The notes under the pieces are model-generated. The model ran no database searches, was not told where the DNA came from, and worked only from the letters and a program-made list of their open reading frames with translations. From positions 505,001-569,000 of the forward strand of contig JARFJB010001947.1 of assembly GCA_036346205.1 (NCBI GenBank): 64,000 nucleotides of DNA, in the 5' to 3' direction. Origin of the DNA: Vesta saturnalis. Lineage: Eukaryota; Arthropoda; Insecta; Coleoptera; Lampyridae. Both the position numbers and the translations under genes were made by a program. Shown in pieces: positions 56,611 to 64,000 of the stretch; position 1 is the stretch's first letter; each line of letters begins with the position of its first letter.

Positions 56611-56943
56611 ATAAGTTAAACACGTAACAAGTTTAGGCAAGAAGAACATTAAAGTTCCTATAGTCATTCCCCTACATAAACATGGAGAGATTTTACCATT
56701 TCTTATTCCGTTATTCGCAGGATTATCGACAAACTGTGCTTTAGTTGGCGGTGCATCGGGAATTGCTAAAACGGTAAATGAAGCTAAAAATGCCAAAAAA
56801 TTGCAATAAGAGACCTCGCGTCATAATCACATGATGGAATCGATCGCTATAGGCTCCGTAACTAAGAAAGGCGGCGGCGCACTTTATCTAAAACCATACA
56901 AATCTGGTGTTGGTGCGCTACACATTAAAGAAATACATTAATG
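56611..56943 (+). pseudogene. Hydrophobic minor capsid protein, tandem copy a
   Basis: Plus-strand reading: KKNIKVPIVIPLHKHGEILP then FLIPLFAGLSTNCALVGGAS, GIAKTVNEAKNAKKLQ and TAA, ETSRHNHMMESIAIGSVTKK, ALYLKPYKSGVG. It has one predicted membrane-like segment (FLIPLFAGLS...GGAS) and a conserved tail (RHNHMM, LYLKPYK), the family of small Polinton virion proteins. Next to the nearly identical copy b. One in-frame stop. Confidence 0.65.
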
Positions 56944-57209
56944 TTCCTAGAGCAATTCCCTTACCTAAACAAGGAGGGTTATTACGATTTCTTGTTCCGT
57001 TATTCACAGGGTTATCTGCAATCGTTGATTTAGCTGGCGGCGCATCGGGTATGTCTAAATCAGTCGATGAAGCAAAAAATGCCAAAAAATTGCAAGAAGA
57101 GACATCGCGCCATAATCACATGATGCAATCAATCGGTATAGGTTCCGTGAATAACAAATCTGTTGGCGGTGCATTAGATTTAAAACCGTTAACCGTTAAA
57201 GACCGTTAA
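56907..57209 (+). CDS. Hydrophobic minor capsid protein, tandem copy b (intact frame)
   Basis: A 100-codon uninterrupted frame: NVPRAIPLPKQGGLLRFLVP, LFTGLSAIVDLAGGASGMSK, SVDEAKNAKKLQEETSRHNH, then ALDLKPLTVKDR. Hydrophobic centre and conserved RHNHMMQSIGIG. Homologous to copy a and to the C-terminal part of the copy 1 protein (13505-13660). The first few codons overlap the end of copy a. Probably a membrane-interacting virion component; role inferred. Confidence 0.6.
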   Translation: MLVRYTLKKYINVPRAIPLPKQGGLLRFLVPLFTGLSAIVDLAGGASGMSKSVDEAKNAKKLQEETSRHNHMMQSIGIGSVNNKSVGGALDLKPLTVKDR

Positions 57210-57219
57210 CAAGTAGTTA

Positions 57220-57518
57220 TTTAAAGAAATATGTCAAAAATGTGCCGTACTTTAGGTATATTTTTATGAGAGATAGCATGCCTGAATTACTACGGAAAAA
57301 TTAATCTGGAATTATTAACTTAGGTAGCCTAAGCGGGCCAGGTACGCATTGGGTTTGCTGCAAAAATCGAGGTAAAAAGGTATGGAATTACGATAGCTTC
57401 GGTAATCTTCAACCACCAATCGAAGTGATTAACTACTTTAGGGGTATGTAAAATGTATTATAATTACAACCAAGATCAAGAACTTAATACTATTATTTGC
57501 GGACATCTATGCCTATAA
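57220..57518 (+). pseudogene. Adenovirus-type cysteine protease, Polinton copy 2
   Basis: Reads YFRYIFMRDSMPELLRKN, then, after a stop and slip near 57300, GIINLGSLSGPGTHWVCCKN (catalytic His in GTHW), VWNYDSFGNLQPPIEVINYF (Asp in YDSFG), a Gln region YNYNQDQELNT, and CGHLCL with TAA at 57516-57518 (catalytic Cys). The full His-Asp-Gln-Cys set is present, which is unusual among the damaged genes here. Acts in capsid maturation in related viruses. Sits between minor capsid and penton genes, as in copy 1. Confidence 0.8.
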
Positions 57519-57560
57519 TTTTTATATAAATAATCGATACAACGTCAAATTTTCTCAGTT

Positions 57561-58291
57561 ATGTCCATAACATTCAATTTAGAAGGTGTTGGTAACACGG
57601 CTAGCCACAACTTCTATCCATCGATAAAACTAGGTTTGGGGGAGAAATACGTTAACGGATTGGTTGGATTTTACGGCTACTACAGCATTAGAAACATTTA
57701 TAGAGGCAACGATATATTTTATTTTAGAATAAATCCATCCCATTTGCGGGTGAATATACCGCACGGTACATATGAGTTAGATGACAATAGCGATTATCTA
57801 AAATCTAAAATACCTACAGAAAATTTTTGCATTAGAGCAAACAACAATACGCTTAAATGTGAGATAAACAGTTCATTTGAGATTGATTTTACTAAAGAGA
57901 ATATCATTAGTCGCATGCTTGGTGTTGAGCCTAAAATATTAGAAGAAAATATTTTTCTGCGTTGGACATACAAATAATTAAACACACTAATCTACACGTA
58001 GAGTGCAACAGTATAAGGGAATCCTATCGAAACGGGAAACCTGAAAAAGTATTATATGAGATTGACGTTTCAGTCCCACCCGGTTATCGTTTAGATAAAA
58101 CTCCCAGCAATACTCAGTATTTAGAAGTAAACGCCGACATAATTAGTAATATAACAATCAATTCGACTAATCAAAATGGCGAACTAGTAGACTTTGGCAA
58201 AAGTGAACCATTCACGGTACCCCTAGAACTAAAGAAACATGGGTCTGAGAATTATTCAAGGGCCAATTACATCTTTCAAGAATTCATATAA
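57561..58291 (+). pseudogene. Penton-like single jelly-roll minor capsid protein, Polinton copy 2
   Basis: The first frame 57561-57977 starts MSITFNLEGVGNTASHNFYP, with a beta-rich core (RVNIPHGTYELDD, LKCEINSSFEIDFTKENIIS). It continues in a second frame (57962-58291) with NTQYLEVNADIISNITINST, NQNGELVDFGKSEPFTVPLE and LKKHGSEN. The ISNITINSTNQNGELVDF segment matches the conserved penton motif of Polintons (I-x-N-x-x-I-x-x-x-x-Q-x-G-x-L-V). The two frames overlap by 16 bases, so one indel separates them. Downstream capsid gene overlaps the end. Confidence 0.7.
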
Positions 58292-59279
58292 AAGACCTCA
58301 TTCCTACAGCAAGTCATTAATTGGTCATCATCCTTTATTGCGGTTAGCACCTGCAGAGAAATACTTTTTAACGTCGATTGATTTAAAAGTTCTCAGCGAC
58401 AGCGGCGTCTTTCAAAACGTACATTTTGATGATACTATAATTAAAGCAGATGTTCACACTTGTCTTCCGTATGGATCATCTACGTATGGAGCTTCCGAAG
58501 AAATACGCATGTTAATTCAAAGTCAAGCTCTAATTACCGCTACCTACGATAGTTTTCTGTACATAGAGGGTAAGCTTGAGCTCAAAAGAGAAGATGATAG
58601 AAAAGCATGCAAATTTAACCAATAATTTCGACAACTTTCTTTCGTTATGAGTTAGGTGGTCAAAGAGTGCACGTTTGCCGGAATCCATGCATGACATTTA
58701 CACTTAAGGGATATATTTCTTATACGGCAAGCAAGAGCAAAACACTAAGACGTTTGGGGTGGTCGCGAAAGAATGGCAAACCATTACAAGTAGAATTCGA
58801 TTTAAAACAAGCAACCTCAGACATATAACCAACAAAAACATCAACCAAAGCAACTGGAAAAACCACGTTGGATAATTGTTGCATACCAACAAGGTACACA
58901 AAGCCTGCAAGAGCCGGTAATCTTGATCACATTAACATAAGAAAATTTAAAGTATATCTGAATTCTGAGTATTATCCATATGAACTTCAGTGCTAACCAA
59001 TACGTACCTGCCTATCACAACTTTTTGAAATTCTGATGTTACTGCTATGGCGAGGATGATACAGATGCAGTATTCAACTACTCCGAATTGAAATCATGTC
59101 CAGTATTTGTAATGAACTGCTCTAAACAAAATGAGTCCTTGAAAAGCTCAACAGTAGACATCAGATTGGAAGTGGAATCTCTAACACTTTTCGATAGTGA
59201 AATCGTTGTCTATGGTCTTATTCTCCACGATGCTTTTGTGTAGTACAGCCCATTCACTGGAGAAGTGAACAAATTTTAA
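58239..59279 (+). pseudogene. Major capsid protein (double jelly-roll), Polinton copy 2
   Basis: The start frame 58239-58625 has LIGHHPLLRLAPAEKYFLTS, DLKVLSDSGVFQNVHFDDTI and ATYDSFLYIEGKLELKR. Later frames carry FRYELGGQRVHVCRNPCMTF with TLKGYISYTASKSK (58630-58750), HINIRKFKVYLNSEYYPYEL (about 58930-58990), VFVMNCSKQNESLKSS (about 59110-59145), and a tail with DIRLEVES..., ILHDAF and VNKF ending in TAA at 59277-59279. These are the landmarks of the Polinton major capsid: ELxG near the middle, YLNSEYYPYE, DCSKQNESLK, and a late IIHD. Several stops. Same order after penton as in copy 1. Confidence 0.72.
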
Positions 59280-59353
59280 TATACACTCTGTATGTCTAGT
59301 ATATAAATAAAAATGTTGTAATTATTCGTTTAGCTTTATTTCACCCGGCAAAG

Positions 59354-59941
59354 ATGAAAGTCATTGCTCAGAAACAAAAGATTCAGAATCATGACTTTGA
59401 TGAGGAAAAATCTAGTAGTCCAAAACACCGCGCTTTACTTCCTAATAGTAGACGAGGCTTACTGAGAAAAATGGTTTGAAATTTAAACATGTATACATAT
59501 ACTCTAAGTCATTGAATCATGATTATCATGATTACCACCTTCAGTGATAATCATTATGTGATTGAGCTTAATTGTGCAAAATCACCCAATATTTTTATCT
59601 TCGATGATATCGCTTGTGAAAAGCAAAATAGCATAAGGGCATATTTCTCTATGGGTAGGAATAACGATATTGACTGTTTCTATTTGGGTCAAACCTACAG
59701 TAAAATTCCAAAGCAATTAATTCGTGATAATGCGAATCTAATTGTATTATTTGCGCAAGATGAATTAAACGTAAAACACGTGTATTAGTATCATATAGGT
59801 CCCACAATAAGCATGAAATTGTTTCGGGGCATGAGTTCAAAATGCTGGATAGATCCGTTTGATTTCATGGTCATAAATAAGGATGCTGAAGTCAATAATG
59901 GTCGCTATAGGAAAAGGTTTGATGAATGCATAATACCTTAA
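59354..59941 (+). pseudogene. Packaging ATPase, Polinton copy 2, Walker A deleted
   Basis: ATG 59354 (MKVIAQKQKIQNHDFDEEKS, then LLPNSRRGLL), then a jump straight to GLKFKHVYIYSKSL. The P-loop segment (GPSxCGKT in copy 1) is missing. The core 59519-59788 has PNIFIFDDIACEKQNSIRAY (Walker B with intact DD), GRNNDIDCFYLGQTYSKIPK and QLIRDNANLIVLFAQDELNV. After a TAG near 59786 the C-terminus (FMVINKDAEVNNGRYRKRFD) runs to TAA 59939-59941. Copy 1 keeps Walker A but has a weakened Walker B, so the two copies decayed in complementary ways. Confidence 0.8.
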
Positions 59942-59944
59942 ACT

Positions 59945-60022
59945 GCTTTTAGTAGTTACTGACCCGTTTAGGTATTAACAGCTATCAGTTCAGTAAACTA
60001 CCTATTCGTGAACCCGTTTTGC
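59945..60022 (+). repeat. Short partial copy of terminal block B
   Basis: 'cccgtttaggtattaacagc' and 'tatcagttcagtaaac' followed by 'cgttttgctaatta' match the 31140-31310 block with the array mostly deleted. It is the only copy of the family placed between the late genes and the outer block at 61.1-61.3 kb, and precedes (TA)n at 60031-60084. Confidence 0.7.
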
Positions 60023-60029
60023 TAATTAC

Positions 60030-60030
<1 letters not shown>

Positions 60031-60084
<54 letters not shown>
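60031..60084. repeat. (TA)n microsatellite
   Basis: About 54 bp of AT dinucleotide. Confidence 0.95.
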
Positions 60085-60087
<3 letters not shown>

Positions 60088-60129
60088 GTCACCAATATGG
60101 GTTTTCTATTAATGTGTCATATAATTGAC

Positions 60130-60567
60130 AATTACTTAATTGGCCCATTTCAATTGCAATCGATTGACAGTTGAACTGTATCGAAATTTCTTGGAGAATG
60201 AACTAAATACGTTTAAAGGATGTTCCATTGCTATTATTGGTAGAATGCGTTACATGCATGATGACGCGCCAGCTCACTGTTCTCAATTGGCAAATTTTTG
60301 GATAGGAGATTTAGTACATGGATTGGTCGAACCTGTATCAGCATAGTACCTTAATACCCTCGATTTTTCATTTTGAGATTCATGAAAAATGATGTTTATT
60401 CTGTAGAAATACATATTGAAGAACAACTATGGATAAGAATTATGGAATCCGCAGATAGATTCCGTAATAACCCAGGAATATTTCAAAGATGCCGTCAATC
60501 CTTAGGAAAAAGAATGGAAAAGTGTATCCAAGTACAAGGACAACAATTTGAATATCTAAAAATTTAA
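60130..60567 (+). pseudogene. mariner-family transposase C-terminal fragment
   Basis: VELYRNFLENEL...RMRYMHDDAPAHCS contains the second catalytic Asp (family FMHDGAPAH; here the Gly is Asp). 60373-60567 continues with VYSVEIHIEEQLWIRIMESA, DRFRNNPGIFQRCRQSLGKR and a CIQVQGQQFEYL end. This is the C-terminus of a Tc1/mariner (DUF4817-linked) transposase, different from the one at 49.3 kb. No inverted repeats located. Confidence 0.7.
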
Positions 60568-61089
60568 TGTTTTTTTAATCACTGCCCTTCCTTGTTGCTA
60601 TTAAAATTTATTTGTTGAAGTGTTATGTCATTGTTTTTGCAAATAAGTTACTTTGGCGCTTTTGGATAATTTGCATGCATCAGATGCATTTTTATCGTAA
60701 ACCGTTGGTCCTAGCGACTTTAATAAGGTATACCTTTCTGAAACACAAAAGGTGGGAAAACAAATTTTTCCAGTCGAAAATGACATACAGTGCAAGGCAA
60801 AAAAGTTAGCATCGATTCAAGCAAGATGGAAACCTGTAAGTGGCGCCCTCTATCAGTAATAAAAGAACTAAGGGCATATTTGAATCCTGCGTGATAAAAT
60901 GCCCCGGTATACAAAATTTCGTCCGCTTATTACATCATTGTAAAAGATATTAAAAAAAAAAAAAATTAAACTTCAACACCCTACACCTGTTAAACGAAGG
61001 CGTTGGGGACCTAAGTTCATAGGAAATTTATTTCTTATTTTAGTGTACTCTATCGCGTGGCACTATGCATGGCACTTTTTTCTATGTCA
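60568..61089. other. No recognised gene
   Basis: AT-rich stretch with short chance frames only. Contains 'cgaaggcgttggggacctaag' and a run of A's at 60951-60964. Confidence 0.5.
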
Positions 61090-61288
61090 CCCTATATAGC
61101 TATATAGCTACCCTACACAGATAACTGTTTACCCTAAACAGATAGCTGTTTATACAGAACATGTAGCTGTTTACCCCGAACAGATAGGTGTTTAGCCTAA
61201 CAGATAGCTGTGTACCCTGAACAGATAACTGTTTAAACTAATCATATAGCTGTTAATACCTAAACGGATCACTACTGAAAGCAGTTTA

Positions 61289-61290
<2 letters not shown>
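61090..61290 (-). repeat. Polinton copy 2 terminal block B, right, with 21-bp array
   Basis: Reverse complement of 31140-31313. Seven tandem units such as ACAGATAGCTGTTTATACAGA (21 bp) end in 'acctaaacggatcactactg', the mirror of the left outer end, followed by (TA)n. Confidence 0.85.

Positions 61291-61350
<60 letters not shown>
61291..61350. repeat. (TA)n microsatellite
   Basis: About 60 bp of AT dinucleotide directly outside the right terminal block. Confidence 0.95.
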
Positions 61351-61356
<6 letters not shown>

Positions 61357-61825
61357 TATATACAAGTGCTTTGAATAAAAGTAATGGCGGATACAGTTAT
61401 GATTAAAATCTGAAACTACCAATGTAGGTTTTGGATGACGCTGAGTTCAAATGTAATATTGTCCTGAATGTGGCACTTCCGTTATACCGAGTAGACGTCA
61501 ACTTTGTTATTTTAAATGGAACATAATATTTTTATTTTATTTTCAATTCTACATGAATCTAGTAAAAATTTGTACAATGTCCGATACCAAAAATGAAGTA
61601 TTTTCGAGATATTTGGATTTTTTTTTTAATTTTTAACAAATCCTAGTCCACATTGAATAACGATATCTCCATTAATAACGAAGCTAGTGACGCGAAATTG
61701 TAACCAATAAACAACAAGCGCTTGCTCGTTAACTCCGTATATCCATCTCATTGATATTTTATACAGAATGTTTTAAACTTAGCCGCCAACATGCACAATT
61801 TAAATCATTTATAAATTGCTTACTT
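61351..61825. other. Flanking AT-rich DNA outside Polinton copy 2
   Basis: No gene. A mini inverted pair 'tatacagaatgtttta' (61760) and 'gaacaccctgtattttata' (61832) resembles mariner-derived ends found all over insect genomes. Confidence 0.4.
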
Positions 61826-62378
61826 TAAATAGAACACCCTGTATTTTATACATTTTCCTGTATTTTTAAGAATTCGTTTGGTATCAGTATTCCTATACCT
61901 AAATAACCATTTTGAGATATTTCATTATCTTAGTTAAAACATAACAATAATTATTTCAACATTAGTAATACATATTTCCATTATTTAAGGTGATATTTTG
62001 TTATTTTTCAAGTTATTAATTCTGAAAGTAACCAATAGCTGAAAGGATTATTAATTGTGGATATCATTAAAACGTTGACTAGGTATTTTGTATTAATTTA
62101 ATTAGATAACACAAACAAAATAACTAAATATAATATTAAACAATTAAAGTTTTACAGTAAGTGCTCAAAATTAGCACAATCTACTTCTAAACATGTATGA
62201 ATCCTTTTCATTACGTTATGTCTTGTAATTCTGAAATATGTAACGTTGAAATAATTAAGTGTTGTTATGTTTTAACTAAGATAATGAAATATCTCAAAAG
62301 TTTGGATTTAGTATCAATACTGATACCAAACCAATTTAAAAATAGAAATTAATAAAATATGTTCTATTAAAATGCAAC
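61826..62378. repeat. Foldback element / MITE with about 130-bp inverted arms
   Basis: The left arm (about 61826-61957, with 'tttggtatcagta' and 'ttgagatatttcattatctt' and 'gttaaaacataacaa') is mirrored by 62245-62378 ('ttgttatgttttaac', 'aagataatgaaatatctcaa', 'tactgataccaaa'). A middle of about 285 bp separates the arms. No coding sequence. Confidence 0.82.
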
Positions 62379-64000
62379 TTATAAATATTAATGTATGTTC
62401 TAGATTTAAAATTGAAATATCAATGAACTATATGTTAACAACTTTATTGTTTATTGTATATATCAAGAATATCGCTATTCAATGGACTAAATTTAACAAA
62501 AAATCGAAATATAACAATATATTTTTAAATAATGTTATCATGTAATAATAAAATAAAAATATATCATTTAAATAAAAATTGATCTATATTTATAAAATAT
62601 ATATGTTTACTCATAAAAAGTAATTTGATTTTAACATTTATATCTTAAAATAAATTTATAATATATATTATATATATATATAATATATATATATAATAAT
62701 ATATATACATAACCAATTTAATTTTATACAAGATATCGAAAATAGATATATCGGTTAAATGAAATAATTTCGTAATTTGTTTATACATATTAAAAATTTG
62801 GTTTTTCCATAGTTAGATATTGAAAAATCCGAAAATGCTCATTTCGTTTTGTAAGACTAGCGCTGTTATTATAACGTATCAAAAATTACTCTAACTTTTT
62901 TAAATAAAATTTACACAACCATAAAACATTTAATACGACTTTTGTCTTTTGACATAACAATATTTTTAAATAATGGATTTTTATCAATTTTTATAATTCT
63001 TATTTAAATACAATGATATAAAATTTTGACTATTCTATATTTCTCTGTAAAAATCATCATCTTTATGGTTCTTATGAAATGAATTAAATTTTTACTACAT
63101 TTCTTTGTATTTTTATAATCTTAATACATGCTTATACCTAACCATACACATTTATCTATGATCATCATCTATAATTTTGTAATAGTCTTTAAATCAGTAT
63201 TTATAAAAATAATGATAATCACAAAATTTAATGTTTATTTTACTCTAATGATAATGAACAAATGTGATATTTTAAGACGGTAACAGTAGCAAATAAAATT
63301 AATATTTTTAAAAACCAGCTATGAAAGTTGCTCAAAATAAACCATTCTGTTGAATACATTTAATTTTAATGTTTGATTGCTGCATACCATTTCGTGTCTT
63401 AAATTCAATTTTTTCATTATCATTAATGAAAAAAACTTTAAATTTTGATTATCATTATTTTTTTTCTGTTTAAAGACTAAAAACTTAATGATCATAATGA
63501 TTTTTAAACATGTATTTAAAAACCCAAATGTTTTTATTCATTTAAAACATTGATGATTTTAAAAATTTAAATTAAAAATTTTAAAAATACAAAATTTTTC
63601 CGAAAAAATTTTTAAATTTTCAAAATCTTTTTTTAAAATTTAATAAATCTTTTTAAAATTTAACAATTTTTGAATCTTTAATAAAAATAATCTTACAAAA
63701 CGAAAATGATTTCATATCTAACATAAAAAAATTTTATAACTAACAAATATATTCTCATTTAACCAATATATTATTTAATCTCTTATATATTATTATATAT
63801 ATATCATTTTTAGAAAAACTTTAAAAGGAAATAGAACACATGTTTATAAAGAAATCCTATAAAATATGTCGTAGAACTTGTTTGAGATACAGGGTGTTGA
63901 ATATAATTTTTTTCTCAAATTTTCATTATAACTCATAAACGAATGCTTAGATTTTTTTCATGTTGGGATAATGTCTATTAATTAACATAAAACAAGCGAT
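62379..64000. other. Very AT-rich DNA, no gene seen
   Basis: About 1.6 kb of AT-rich sequence with short TATA-rich palindromes at 62660-62710. 'gatacagggtgttgaatat' near 63888 resembles an end of a mariner-type MITE whose other end lies outside the window. Confidence 0.5.

Overview
The window is AT-rich eukaryotic DNA and almost all of it is layered mobile DNA. The set of elements points to an arthropod, most likely an insect: Maverick/Polinton genes, piggyBac, Tc1/mariner, Penelope, non-LTR retrotransposons, a Ty3/Gypsy element with long LTRs, and many long (TA)n tracts. I cannot name the species. I see no intact host protein-coding gene. A tRNA-like gene with intact internal promoter boxes sits near 42.3 kb.

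The backbone is a graveyard of Polintons (self-synthesising, virus-like DNA transposons). Copy 1 runs left to right: protein-primed DNA polymerase B (5.07-12.48 kb, +); a late-gene block on the minus strand (12.9-14.1 kb: major capsid tail, penton remnant, adenovirus-type protease, and a phospholipase A2-like/minor capsid protein); packaging ATPase (14.2-14.7 kb, +); then integrase, a DKFG-motif protein and a WNDP-motif protein (14.7-30.1 kb, -). A 13.6-kb Ty3/Gypsy element (14993-28640) lies inside the integrase, a piggyBac element (5295-7771) and two LINE fragments lie inside the polymerase, and a Penelope fragment follows at 30.1-30.9 kb.

Copy 2 starts with a terminal-repeat-like block at 31.14-31.31 kb. 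The same early genes then follow in mirror order (WNDP protein, DKFG protein, integrase, an unrecognised gene, DNA polymerase B; 31.3-37.5 kb). Late genes of the same type lie at 51.8-59.9 kb on the plus strand in the order PLA2 protein, two tandem minor-capsid copies, protease, penton, major capsid, ATPase. The inverted mate of the terminal block is at 61.09-61.29 kb. Between the two gene blocks are capsid-like duplicated fragments (38.2-39.9 kb), a C-terminal fragment of a different polymerase B lineage (40.66-41.48 kb), a LINE on the minus strand (43.54-46.95 kb), a second terminal-repeat family (47.04-49.07 kb, inverted relative to 1-2.24 kb) and a mariner element with 146-bp inverted repeats (49071-50502).

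The Gypsy element keeps a 4-bp target duplication (ATTT), a primer-site-like leader, a CCHC gag, protease-RT-RNaseH-integrase and a classic GGGAAAC frameshift heptamer next to the gag stop. Its 3' LTR has itself been hit twice by a 1.4-kb solo-LTR-like element, each time with a 4-bp duplication. Nearly every coding region carries frameshifts, stops or lost catalytic residues. Nothing here looks able to move on its own, although part of the single-base indel load could be assembly error. The most novel structural signal is a 21-bp (two helical turns) tandem array with a shared core, present in both Polinton terminal-repeat families.
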